Shown piece by piece: positions 1 to 12,100 of a stretch of 64,000 bases of DNA. The position numbers were made by a program, and so were the translations under genes. Position 1 is the stretch's first letter, and every line of letters starts with the position of its first letter. The notes under the pieces are model-generated. The model made no database searches. It was given only the letters and a program-made list of their open reading frames with translations, and was not told the DNA's origin. Origin of the DNA: Notospermus geniculatus (Eukaryota > Nemertea > Pilidiophora > Heteronemertea > Lineidae); assembly GCA_002633025.1 (NCBI GenBank), contig NMRB01001277.1, forward strand, positions 101,489 to 165,488, in the 5' to 3' direction.

Positions 1-5
1 ATAAA

Positions 6-201
6 TTGATCAGTTCCACTCAGATAAGTAATACCTACATTTTGATACCCATCTTGACACCATGATCTATTCAGGTATACACAGACCCCTTTTTCGACCC
101 TTTTTTACCTGTTTTGGCCCTTAAGGACCTTAGGCCAAACTAACCATGTCGAGATTGGTATCAAAATGAAGGTATAACTTATCTGAGTGTAATTGATCAA
201 C
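6..201. mobile_element. Foldback element with about 55-bp inverted arms
   Basis: Positions 6-60 reappear as an imperfect reverse complement at about 144-201; both arms share ACTCAGATAAG and CATTTTGATACC. A third related fragment lies at about 330-365. The structure is that of a small non-autonomous hairpin or MITE. No coding sequence is visible and the superfamily is not clear. Confidence 0.55.
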
Positions 202-649
202 TTTTATTGGCAGAAGTTGCCCCTGAAGCCAATGGCAAGGGGTCAAAGTTGGATTTTTCCCTTTTTTAACCCCTTTTGTAGGGGCTCACGGGCCAAATCT
301 GACTTTGGGGTGCGTATTTTCTTGAAGTACACTCACAGACCTACATTTTGACACCAATATTGATATGATCTGATGATATCATATTTTGGACCCCTTTTTT
401 ATTGCCAGTACCCTAACTTAAGGGGTCTCTTTCTCACTTGCTGCCGGGTTTGAGAAACTCTACCCAAGATTTTCTTATAATATGGATACTCCCCTCTCAG
501 AAACAGCAGAGTAACTTAGGGTACATCTTATGCACACGGGAACCCCCCTAGCCCATGCATTATAAGCCCTCCCCTGCCTAAGTGTGGTCCATGACCATGT
601 GTCCCGCAAAAAGCCCTTTGAAACGTTTGTCCCCGCGCATCAAATTAGG

Positions 650-757
650 GGTGGGGATTGCAAAGTACCCAGCTTTAGGGGGTGGTGATTGAAAAGTACC
701 CAGCTTTAGGGGGTGGGGATTGAAAAGTACCCAGCCAAAAGGGGTGGGGATTCAAAA
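650..757. repeat. Tandem repeat, unit about 33 bp, three copies
   Basis: The words GGGGTGGGGATTG and AAAGTACCCAGC alternate three times, with the spacer CTTTAGG conserved in two copies. The flanking sequence to 1,900 contains no gene I can recognise; a single N at 843 follows a run of C and probably marks an assembly join. Confidence 0.7.
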
Positions 758-843
758 CTGCTGTTACCAGCTGAAAGGGGCGTATGAAAAAAGTGGAGTA
801 CACTGATGTGCAACACACTTTTTGGTGAGTGACCCCCCCCCCN

Positions 844-2190
844 GAAAGCTGTACCCTTTGTTTCAGCTAATGAGTGGATCGACCACAAACTAATTTGTCG
901 TTTTAGTTGTTGCACTGTCCGTCTGATAATTTAGGTGCAGATGCAAAGTAAAAAGACTGTAGTGTTTTAAAGATATTTGACATTTCAGAAAAGTGGGCTT
1001 GGAAAATTTGGTGAGTGGGCCGAGCCCTTAAGAATTTTGGCAGAGACGCCGTCTAGGCCTACCGGGAGGCCTACACGGGGGCCTACAGCAGTTTACATAA
1101 CATGCCCTGCTAACAACGGACGACGGACAAAACTAAGACTGACGATGATGGGCGACGGACACCACAGGATGACAAAAGCTCACAGGGGTGAGCGAAAAAG
1201 CGTATAAAACTACGATAAGAATCCACAGGTTGACATCATCAATGCAAGCACGACTCGTGTGTGCACCACGTGTATAACACATGCCATTCAATACGGGACA
1301 CACAAATACATGTATACAATGTAAACTCTGGGTGGGCGCGGTTCTCGAAACTGAAGAGCTTTAGGCCTACTCACCAATTCCCAATCCTGCCGATTCAAGT
1401 TTTATCATACTACGAAGTATTTTACACAGTGGTCATCATGGTCATGGTGGTTGTCACATTTATTGTCGTCCGGACGTTGGACACGTCCTCGAGTGGAAAA
1501 GAGGAGTGTCTCGCGCCGTCTCAGCTTATATATCCTAAGCCTGGTGACGTCACGAGAAAGGGAAGTGCTGATACGGCGGCGTTGTGACTCTTCAACATAA
1601 ACACAAACAAATTTTAAAAAGTGACTCGACTCTATGCTATCTCGATTTTTTTTTACGCAAAAACTTCGGCTAACTGCACACTAAATTTGGAAAGGCTCGG
1701 GGACCCCAAGGGAGCCGCCCCGGGGGGAGCCCCGTCATAAGGAGGTGCGCCCCCGAGCCTTATTTTCTCCATTCAGTGCGCAGTTATTAATAGTCAGAGG
1801 ATTTTTTGCGTTTCGAGATTTCGGGTCACTGTACATAACTGCGGGGGCGGTTATTACCGCAAAAGAGGGACGTGGAGGCGAAAACAAGGACAGTAAGAAC
1901 GAGGACGTTATGTTGTAAAACGAGGACGTTATGTTGTAAAACGAAGACATTCTGTAGTAAAACGAAGACATGGCCCATATTCTAGGTCGTCCCTTTAAAA
2001 CAGGCTTTAAGGGCCCTTTAGTTTCCTTAAGGGTCCCTTAGCCATTGGCCCTATACAAGAACAGCACTTTGGCTTCCCTTCCACTATTAAGGTCGCACTT
2101 TCTCCCTTTCTGGAAGTGCCCCTTTAACTAAGTGACCCTTTAGGCTCAAGCATCAGTAGTGTAACCACATGCAATCAAGCACAAGTCGGC
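844..2190. other. No gene recognised; short 21-bp tandem repeat
   Basis: Open frames here are short and show no family resemblance. Positions about 1,903-1,972 contain four imperfect copies of a 21-bp unit based on GTTATGTTGTAAAACGAGGAC-like sequence, giving repetitive shadow peptides on the minus strand. I see nothing else that I can support. Confidence 0.5.
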
Positions 2191-2230
2191 TTAAGGGAGA
2201 TTAAAGTGTTACCCCAAATAAAGTGCTCCC

Positions 2231-2660
2231 TTAAGCCAGCATCATAGGAAAGCGAATTATTTCTGCGCATCTTCTAGCTATTGCTGCTGAACTTGTTTTT
2301 AAACAATTCTTGAAGCCAAGGCGGAGAAACACCTTCTTGCAACTCCCCATGAACAATCTGAAAACGAGCCAGTTTTGTAATATCAAAGTGCCACTAGCAC
2401 CTTGGTGACAGGGGGAGTCCATGGATATTCACTGCGTCTGGCAAGTCGTCGCCTATGAAATCCATCAGGTGATTGAATCCAACTTTGCTGAAGCGAAAAC
2501 GATGAAAAAATGCATCATCACAGTAGTCCTCCTCTTGAAACAGAGGGAGCCCTATTCGAAAATAGCTGCCCACATTGATTGACGTCACAAAAACGAGCCA
2601 TGCGGTAAACGTATAGTCGCCCATCGTCCACAAAACCAACAAAACTGAAGGCATCTGCAC
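2231..2660 (-). pseudogene. Broken PIF/Harbinger (HARBI1-like) transposase fragment
   Basis: The minus strand encodes a first piece with DDAFFHRFRFSKVGFNHL, IGDDLPD and GLPLSP, followed, after frame breaks, by a second piece ending SAAIARRCAEIIRFP. This order (F-R-F-K-x-x-F, D-L-P, G-L-P-L-S-P, then A-I-A-R and I-x-F-P) is that of the N-terminal half of PIF/Harbinger DDE transposases. The catalytic DDE part is absent and the frame is broken, so it is a fossil. Flanking repeats sharing TGCTCCCTTAAGCC at about 2,222 and 2,745 may be remains of the element ends. Related elements could have mobilised the TTA-flanked MITEs elsewhere in the window. Confidence 0.7.
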
Positions 2661-2794
2661 CAGCTGGACGCTTAAGGGAGACTAAAGTGTGGTAAATACC
2701 AACCTATATTTTAAGGGTCCCCTTAGGGCCTACCCAAAATAAAATGCTCCCTTAAGCCAAAGTGATGTTTGTGAAATCGCCCACACGTTACCTG

Positions 2795-3030
2795 AAGCAT
2801 GGCGCACACGAGCGATTTTTTGAGCGATTTTCTAGGCGACCACAGCAGCGACTAAACGTATTTTTTTGTTTTTTTAGTTTTTGTTGACTCGTTTGCGACA
2901 AACTCTTCATTGGAAGATCAGTGATGTCGCGTATGACACCACTGATCGACCTCAAAGGTATTTATCGCAGGCGACGTAGTAGTCGCATCGGTAGTCGCCC
3001 CCATTTTAGTCGCTCGTGTGCGCCATGCTT
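2795..3030. mobile_element. MITE, about 236 bp, with 20-bp terminal inverted repeats
   Basis: The left end AAGCATGGCGCACACGAGCG is repeated as its exact reverse complement at the right end (3,010-3,030). The interior is rich in CGAC/GTCG words and non-coding. No clear target duplication can be read. Confidence 0.65.
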
Positions 3031-4519
3031 TAGGGAACTTCCTAAGGGAATATTTGGGAAAAATTGCAGTGAGGAGACTTTCCCTTTAAATGCAACATAT
3101 CAGCACCCCTCCGTGTCGTTGGATTGGACTAGGCCTATAATAGTCGGGATAATAGTACATCTTCTTTGATATTTGAGTAGTACTTTTGTTTGTACTTAAT
3201 TAATTTGACTGATCATGTGACCGGGTCATGTGAAAGAAACCAGATGCTGACAAAGAATGGTCTGGTTCAGAATCTATCCTGAACCTAGATCTCGTCATTC
3301 TATGTTTGGTGATGTCATGGAGGTAGTATTGAGAAGGAGCGAGCACGGCCCTAATCGCTGTGACCACAATTCCACGCCCCCATTGTTTGCCTTTGTTCCC
3401 GCCTATTGTCCGGTACGCACGCTGAGCTCCTTGAAGGCAATCATGAATTCCGCACAACTCTCAAAGTGCAGCGCCATCTATAATTGATATCGCGTCGACC
3501 CAATCATATTCTTGCGTTTTTCTCCACGTTGGGAATTAGATAACCGGCTATTTCGAAGACAACTCAATTTGGTAAACTCTCCGCTGTATTTTAGTGAAAA
3601 AATCATCGAAAAAGACCAATTTCCAATAAAGATATCTACGTTTTAAGGTAAACATGATAATGATAATGATAATGAGATTCTTCGCATCTGAAAAGTTTGA
3701 AGAGGATTGCGTTATGATAGTTTAAAAGATGATTAGTTCAGGTAACATATACGGGTGGTCGTTTCAGTGCGAGATGCTGCGAGGTGCTGTTTTTGACGCG
3801 ATGAAAACGATGAATTTTTCAGTTTTCGTGCGTAGGCAACGTCCACTGCCATTGTTCCCTTCTATTGTTTGGACTCTGACCATTGTACAAGGGAAGTGCT
3901 GACTGCACACGGAAATTACCGAAGATTAGATCGGCTTTTTCCGACCATCGTGCGGCGTTATTAGCCTATTGTCCCCCTAATCACTTTAGCAAACAGCGGA
4001 ACGATGATTGTACTGTTTGATGTGGGGTCCGTGTTCGCTCCTTCTCAATACTACCTCCATGGTGATGTATAGCAAGTTTCCATCCAAGTTTGGTGGTCTG
4101 TCTCTGTGACGTGGGTATCGCGTCCAAACCCGGAATTGTCTGAGCCACATAACCATACAGCATATGATCTACATTCACAGTATAGCAAGGTATAGAAAGT
4201 TGCGTCCAAGTTTGGTTGTCTGACTCGAGAAGTTCCTGCTTCTGATTATCTTCGAGGCCAATGATTTTTTCAGGCTCACGGCAATATTGTGAAAAAAATG
4301 AAATCTCCATGATGGGGACGCATACACGTAAGGGTGACTATGGTTCATTTTGATGGAGTTCTGCAGTAAACTGCTGTATAAGCGGCGTTTACACCTAAGC
4401 AATTTTTCGAGACCACGGTTAAAATTTAACCCGGATCAAGGAACTCTTCTGTCCACACCTATTTCTCCAACGCTGCTATTATACATACATACAACACCCA
4501 TTCAATTTTAGCCTTTTAA
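3031..4519. repeat. Spacer containing a roughly 40-bp inverted repeat pair
   Basis: Positions about 3,312-3,351 (GGAGGTAGTATTGAGAAGGA core) return as reverse complement at about 4,024-4,063, about 750 bp apart. A short GATAAT microsatellite sits at about 3,655-3,675, and a partial local duplication (TCCAAGTTTGGT) at about 4,070-4,215. No gene is recognised. Confidence 0.5.
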
Positions 4520-5290
4520 ATAAGTAATTTTGAAGAAGGAAAAACCAATTTCGAATCAGGAAACAGCATTTTTGAATGAGGAAAAGTCATTTTTGAATAA
4601 GGAAAAACTTTTTCGAATAAGGAAAAACTAATTTTGAATAAGGAAAAACCAATTTCGAATCAGGAAAAACCAATTTCGAATCAGGAAACAGCATTTTTGA
4701 ATCAAGAAAAGTCATTTTTGAATAAGGAAAACTTTTTCGAATAAGGAAAAACTCATTTTGAATAAGGAAAAAGTAATTTTGAAAACTTTTCCGAAAAAGG
4801 AAAAACTAATTTTGAAAAAGGAAAAAGTAATTTTGAATAAGGAAAACCAATTTCGTATCAGGAAGCAGCATTTTTGAATAAGGAAACAGCATTTTTGAAT
4901 CAGGAAAAGTCATTTTTGAATCAGGAAAAGTCATTTTTGAATAAGGAAATTTCTTTTGAATAAGGAAAAACTAATTTTGAATAAGGAAAAAGTGATTTTG
5001 AATAAGGAAAAAGTAATTTTGAATATGGAAAAACCTATTTCCAATCAGCAAGCAGCATTTTTGAAGCAGGAAACGTCATTTTTGAACAAGGACAAACACT
5101 TTCGAATAAGGAAAATGTAATTTTATAAAAGGAAAAGTAATTTTGAATAAGGAAGAAATTATTTTGAATAAAGAAAAAATTATTTTGAATAAGGAATAAG
5201 GAAAAAGTAACAAATTTCACATTTTGAATAAGGAATAAGGAAAAAGTAACAAACTTCACATTTTGAATAAGGAATAAGGAAAAAGTTGCT
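4520..5290. repeat. A-rich minisatellite, unit about 20 bp
   Basis: About forty degenerate copies of units such as TTTTGAATAAGGAAAAA and TTTCGAATCAGGAAA run through roughly 770 bp. Higher-order blocks of five or six units recur. The minus-strand peptides rich in FLIQN are translations of the repeat, not genes. Confidence 0.85.
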
Positions 5291-5304
5291 AACTTCCACA
5301 ACCT

Positions 5305-5740
5305 TTGCTGAAGTCCGATTGAGCTCCATGTACTGACTGTACGTTCGGGATGGAATCCGAAGCAAAGAATGGTGAAACATCACGATAAATTCATTGATTG
5401 AATCTTTTGTTTTTGATATCAGAAGGAGTTACCCATGTAATTTTTTCACTAGCAACTGAGGTCACCCAACCTTATGATTGGGACACCTCAATTTCAGGAC
5501 GTAAAGCTAGTTCCAAATCTGACTGAGCTCCATGTACATGACTGTATTACTGGATGGATTCACTGAATCTCATAAATGCTTTCATGGCATCTAAAGCAAA
5601 GAATGGTGAAACATTACGGGGAAATTCACAGTTTCAACCTTTTGGTATCAGAGGGTTTTTTTCACTACCAACTGAAGTCACCCAACCTTATGATTGGGAC
5701 ACCTCCATAGGTCGTAAAGCTACATGTAGTTCCCTGATTT
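5305..5740. repeat. Degenerate tandem duplication of about 210 bp
   Basis: Two diverged copies (about 5,305-5,515 and 5,516-5,740) share, in the same order, GAGCTCCATGTAC, AAAGCAAAGAATGGTGAAAC, ACCCAACCTTATGATTGGGA and CGTAAAGCTA. From 5,741 to 6,910 I see no gene; part of it may be 3' flank of the ARAP gene. Confidence 0.65.
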
Positions 5741-6913
5741 TTAGATTTCATGCAAGACAATACAACACTTCAGATGCATTGAAAATAAGGGCGACTCCCT
5801 ATTACCAATAGTCCTTAGATTCACAAATCTGAATTTTTATCAGTGCAAAGTTTCAGAAGTCCAATAGAGGAAAAACGCAATTTTGTAAACATCGTACTGT
5901 ATAGTCTGATGGTTCTCATCCAAAAATGACTTCCGGTTCTTCATTTGTCTGAATGTTCACTTGCCTGACAAAGCTCACAAGCCAGTCTGAAAACCTTTAG
6001 TGAGGTGACTGTTGATACATGTAGGCCCATACAACAATGAACTTTTGACCTACCGTACCGGTAAATGTAAACTTTCAGACCAAGTAGGTATCTTCAGACG
6101 AGTGGACCTCCTGACAAATGAACCTTGGAATTCACAAGTGTGGAAAGCAAAAAGTAAAGGCTACTGTCAATAGGCCTATGGAACAATAAATTTTCGACCT
6201 TGATGTAAACCTTTGGACCTGCTACCAGCCTTCGGACTACATATAGTGGACCTTCTGACTTGTGGACTGAACATGTAATTGCTAATGGATCATGACAAAT
6301 TTGAAAAATTTCATTATTAAGGGAAAAAAATTAACCACAAGGCACGTAAACACATACATATAAGTTGATGGCAATTTATTTGACATTATTTTGATAAATC
6401 ATCTTATGTACAATATACCGGTACATACACGGACTAACTATACATGAAGGCCCACATGAGATACTGATGGTGAGACTTTTTTTCTCGCCTTTTGAACTAT
6501 ATTTCATAAGTAGACTTTTTCTCTTGACAAAAAAATTTTGCTCTGTTGCCTTGCCCAGTTTCTCCCCTACATATAAATGAAGAATTCAGCACATTCATCT
6601 TGTACTGCCTAAGGCCTCATTTGTTGCAGCCAGGAATGATTCTCGGAACAGACAGCAACAGCATCATCAGGCATCAGATAGGTTGATGAAATGTAGCAGA
6701 TATGGACTTATCATCTCAACTTCGGGACTAAAGACCACACCAGTCCTCTGGCAAAAAGGGTGATTTTTCATGATTTTTTGGGCTTGGTGCATCCTACTAA
6801 ATAATACAGGAAAACTATTGAAATCAAAAACTCTGACTTGTGTTGAATAAAAAGCATTTCTTTATGTACCTAGTGCCTTTTTTACCGTGCCTTTTTTTCC
6901 AGTGCCTTTATTA

Positions 6914-7292
6914 GGCCACGCTTATTTTATTTGTTGGATTACGGATTTTTACCATAGAATGCAAGTACGGTAGGGAGAAAAAAAATAAAAAATAAAAAAG
7001 TCTTCCTTGTTATTCGCTGCCTGCTTCACCGTCACTCAAAGGTTTTGGCTGTTCACGTTCCTGCACAAGGCATGCTGGCAGCGATGGGATGGGGCAACTA
7101 TGTGGAATTGCAGGATTTTTCAACAGAATTTTACAATCGGCGCGGAAAAAAAATTTGTTTTTGTGTTTTCTGGGGCTGGCGAGGAAAAAAAAGACTGCCG
7201 AAAGTGGTAGGTCGGGAAAAATATTTTTTTTTCACTTTCTGATTTTTTAGGGTCGGAGGGTCCGTAATCCAACAAATAAAATAAGCGTGGCC
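6914..7292. mobile_element. MITE with 33-bp TIRs and TTA target duplication
   Basis: The left end begins GGCCACGCTTATTTTATTTG and continues TTGGATTACGGA; the right end is its reverse complement. Both ends are flanked by TTA (6,911-6,913 and 7,293-7,295). A TTA duplication is what PIF/Harbinger insertion leaves. The interior is A/T-homopolymer rich and its open frames look incidental. Confidence 0.75.
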
Positions 7293-8107
7293 TTACCGTA
7301 TACCGGAGTATACATGTACGTATGTATATTCATGGCACCCATTATAATCTCCTACGTGTAATCTACATGCAGTTCCACTGAGTAAAGTTTCCACACTGGC
7401 TAAATTTGCAAATACTGGATGAAAGATTTCAGGAGAAGTGTTGACTTGTACTCATTTGCCCAAAATGCTCCATAATACATGTAGAAGTACTCGCCTTGCA
7501 GTTGAATAAATCCAATAGCTTGGACAAAAAAACATGATATACGGTATAAACAATAAACCATTCACTGTTTTTTGAAAAAGCGAATGTGGAATACCGGGGT
7601 AAGTAAAATTACCTTTTATAACAAACCAACTAAATAGCCAGTCCTTATCAGCTGACTGGCCAATACTGGAATAACTGTACCAACAAATTAAAAACACCAA
7701 GGACACAAAACCAGTTTCATTTTCAGATACTGTACTAATAAAGCCAATAAATCTGTATAATCAAAATCATGTATAAATTCTAATATACCGCACTTGAATA
7801 AAATGCACCATACATGTATGATTTCATATACTGTACATGACTACAAATACTAGGTATTTCTGAATGAATTAGACTCCAATAATAAATACACAAAAAGTTG
7901 CATAACATGTACATTTAGACTGCAGTCAAGTACACTAAGGAACTCATATGCAGAGCATGTTGCAATTCTATCCTGTAGCACTTCATTGCATTTGTAATGT
8001 TTGGCATTACACAACTTACCACTGTCAGCAGATTCAGTGAGTCAAAAGTGGCTCACTTTACACACCCACAACGAGCTGTAATACAGCAAGTGATGTCCCC
8101 TAGACGC

Positions 8108-9114
8108 CTAGAACTTCTTTTTCTTTTTGATCTCGGAGAGATCTGGCAGCACCCTTGGCCCTCTCATCTGAAACAAAATGAGGTCTTACCAATATGTTGT
8201 GAACTCTCGTGATCAATGCGACATTAAACATTGGACATTGAACTTTACTCATATGGAAAATATATTAAATTCTGACAAGGAATTCTGATACTAGATGTTT
8301 ACTCACATGTGGAGCTGCTGCCTGGGCAGTCAAAGTGGCTGGTTGGGATACCGAGTGTGAAAGGGGAGGAGGGCGGGGTGGAAATAGGCCCTCAGGATGC
8401 TGTGCACTTGTCATACTTGCCAACCATCGGTACATCTCATCGGCAGCAAGACATGACATTGTTCGCCCGAAGTATGGTGTTTCTTTGGTCCTGGAATGAA
8501 ATGAGTCAAAACGTACTATCAAAGAACCATAATGAGCAGGAAAATCTTCAGATAGCAGTCATTATGACATAAAGTATCCTTAGCAGTCGAGGGGACTTGA
8601 CAATGATGAGTTGATAAAGAATGGACTCACCTGGCGACTCTTTCATTTGCTTTTACAAATGTGATGTTCCAGCTGCAAGAATTAATGAAATATTTACAAA
8701 GTGTGATGACGATCATAATAATGCGAGGCTTGTCTAGCACCTTACAGCAGCACAGTGTCAAAGGCACTCCAATTATTACCAGCGGCACCTGAAACCTTTC
8801 CCTGGCATCAACTTACCGTATACATGTACTTTCATGTTAAACTTACAATTGCACCAGTTAACATGTATTCAACTTTCTGGTGATGCTGAACAGTGGAGAA
8901 TCACATAGAACACTTACTTTGTGGGTGCAGACCTCTTATTCTCAGCACCAATATAGATCAGGAGGTCTTCCACATTCCACGAGCCCTGGGGATTCGATGC
9001 CTGAGCAGACTTGTAATATGCCAGCTTTGCTTGCTTGAACTCAAAGTAGTACTTCTTGAATGATTTCTTCTCGCGTAGCTTGAGTTCGCTGAACAAGGAC
9101 AGGGTGGGGTCAAG
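8108..9114 (-). CDS. ARAP: ARAP exons 24-27: C-terminal PH domain and tail
   Basis: Exons 9114-8918, 8672-8631, 8490-8307 and 8167-8108. PH5 reads FKKYYFEFKQAKLAYYKS and ends CLAADEMYRWLASM. A proline-rich stretch (FPPRPPPL) and a short basic end (LSEIKKKKKF, stop at 8108) follow. Confidence 0.85.
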
Positions 9115-12100
9115 CTGGAAAAGACAGTCAGTTAGCAAAATCAGTGTAAACCTATGGTACCAGTAGTTTAGCCGGTCATGCTTTTCACATACACAGTCAT
9201 CCATTGGAGGAAAAGCTCAAACGATACTTTTCAATCAGCAGAGCAGAGCAGAGCATGCACATCTTCTGCTTGGCATAAATCTCCATGTCAAGGTAACTTC
9301 GGTTTAACATATGGACCCAGGAAATCGGTCAATTTAGTGTCCTGACCACAAATTAAACCTGAGCCAGGATGCTACTAGAGGTTTTACTCTCACTCACCAC
9401 CATATCTAGCTTTTCGTACAGATTATTCTCTCTAATGCAGAGATAGCAAGTGGTAGAATACTCGGAATCCCAGTTTGACCAATTCAACAGGACAGGAAGC
9501 ACTTTCTCATTATAATGGATCACCCGCTCTGAAAAATAACGAAGACGACGGTATCGACCACATCATTGCAGACAATAGCCTAAATTTTCCTGAACTGACA
9601 AGCGTCGATGACTTACCAAGCTCATTACCACAGACAACTTCGAAGAGAGCCCAGTTTCTTGATGGCAAATTGGCAGCTTTCACGACCAAATCGACAACCT
9701 CCTGTGCTGTCATTTTCTCTGGAATCTTCTGATTGAAACTCCGGTCATCAGATTTCTTTCCGACGTAGATAGGTATCATGATGTGCCCTCCATGGCCTTT
9801 CACTGTAGCTGCACGTTTGATCTTTTCTTGGGCTTCCTGTATTTTCTCTTCGATGTGCCGTTCAGTGTCCTGAATCTAAAAAGAAACCCAAAAGTACCCG
9901 GTAACCAATATTGTCTGAGCTGGTTTTCTTGTAGGGCCAGGTAAATAAGATCAAACTGTCAATGAAGAACCTGCAAACTTATCCACCACTTGGTACTGCA
10001 AGCCGCAGACCTGGTTTTTGCCCTGTTGCCGGGAGTACAGGACATCATTGCTTTGTTTCAAAGTCTTCAACATATTACAGGTCTTATGCTTGCGGCACCA
10101 CCTGTCCAGTTGTCCTCATCCTCCCACAGCAAGGGTTTTTACCTCGCTCGTCTTCATTCAGTGTGCCAGTGTATGAAGAGGAACAAGACCAAAGCCCTGC
10201 TATGGGAGGATGGGTCCCCATTGCTCACTTAACATACTGAAAGAGTTCAAGTACTCACATCAAATAACCACTTGTGGTAGTAAATCAAGTCGACAAAGCA
10301 GCCAATCTCATGATTAGTGGACCTGTATCCCACGCTCTCATCCTGGTCGACCACCATCAGGGCAGGGCCAAAGATGCTCGCCAGGTTTTTGACGGACATC
10401 TTATTGACAGACTCATGTTCTGCCACACTGTAAACAAAGAGCTTATGTGAACTCTTCGCAGGAAAGAAACTCCAGACACTGGATCAGGGACCGTGTATCA
10501 AACCCTAGATCTTTAACTCAATTCAACAATATGTGACCATCACATCAAATCAGGTATTAAGTCACACAAGATGTGAACCAGGATGAACTAAAATAACTCC
10601 AGGAGATAAAGGAAGAAACGAAATCACTCAGATTTAAACAAAAACAGACAATATGCCTAGGCCTACTGAAATTGACAAAACGTTGGTCTCAACCTGCCAA
10701 CTTCAGATCGACTTAATACCTGACTTGATGTGATGGGTCACATATTATAGGGGGGTCGGCAGTGGGGGGAAATTCTGCAGTTGGAAATGACAGTTCTCTT
10801 CCATTTCAAAATAACTACTAACGGTATAACAATGTATTCAGTGGACAGTCCTAACTTCTTCATGAAACTTTCCGAGTAGGCCTACATGTCCTTTGATCCA
10901 TTACCTGTGCAAATGCATGATGACTTTCCTCAACGTGATGTAATTCACAGCCGGTAATTTCTTCAAGTAGAAGTGGTAATACTGCAGCTTTGATTCATGA
11001 TCAGCAAGAGCCGCAGCAGTTGTCCAATCGTGGTGTAAAGCATTCGTCAACAACGGGTCGTCTAGTGTACGGAAAAATCTCTTCAAACAATTTGCTACAT
11101 CATGGACTTCATGATCTTCTGCCTTCAGGTGGACAGATCGAGCGTCTGAAACAAGATCATCATGTCTCAGGCAGAGAAATGTACAAGCCCATGAGAGAAA
11201 TAAACTTACTAATACAACATATAGTACTGCAGCCTCCTCAATCTCCTTCTGCAAAGAAAGCTATCGACCCAGAACCAAATTTTTGGATAACAACCAAATG
11301 GAAATGAAATGCTTTAGGCTTTTTACCATCATGAAATTCCTGTAGCAATTTGTTGATCTTGGAGTGGGTCCCATTGAGTCGGTAGATTCCCTGAATCTCC
11401 ATTCCATTTGCTGCGACAAAAGCTAGGCATTTATCAACAACGATTGGTACACTTTCTGAAGTCAACTGTTGCTCGGCTAATGAATTGCCACTTTCCTGAA
11501 AGAAATGATGTACCGGTACACAATAAGAAGATAGAACCATCGCCATGTAGAGATCTCAGATCACTAGGATGGACGTTGCCCTTGCTGCACAGAGTTGAAG
11601 GTAGAGCACCACGTCCTCGCAAGATGCGAAGATTGCAACCTGAGGGAGAAAAAAGAGGCCAAACTGATTCGGTATGCTATCGTCTCAAAGTTCTGGGCAA
11701 CCAGTTACCTTGGAAAGTTTCTGTATGGTGGAGAACCAGGCCTCAGTTTCTGCAACAGAGTCAGCTTGAATGTACCAGGCTCTTTTTGGGAAGTCCAACA
11801 CAAAGTGGAATCCTTTCTCAAAACATTCTGCACATCCATTTTCATCAAAACGCTCTGAAAGAATGAGTGGGTCAAAGGATAATGATGATAATGAATCAGT
11901 ATCGTAGGTTTTCAAATATGATTCAATAAAATTCAATATTTCACACTTACTGAAGCCAATGAGTTTCCGCAGATCCACGCCATCAAACTGTTGCTCACGC
12001 TGGAGAGAGAAGACGATGAAACAAGTGTGAACTCAGACTCAGAAATCAAAACGGCATCAAATAACCATAAGAAATCATATTTGAGGGGAGAGAGCCAATG

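Noticed and set aside
5035-5383. Minus-strand frames with repeated SLFLIQN-type peptides
   Set aside because: Direct translation of the A-rich minisatellite.
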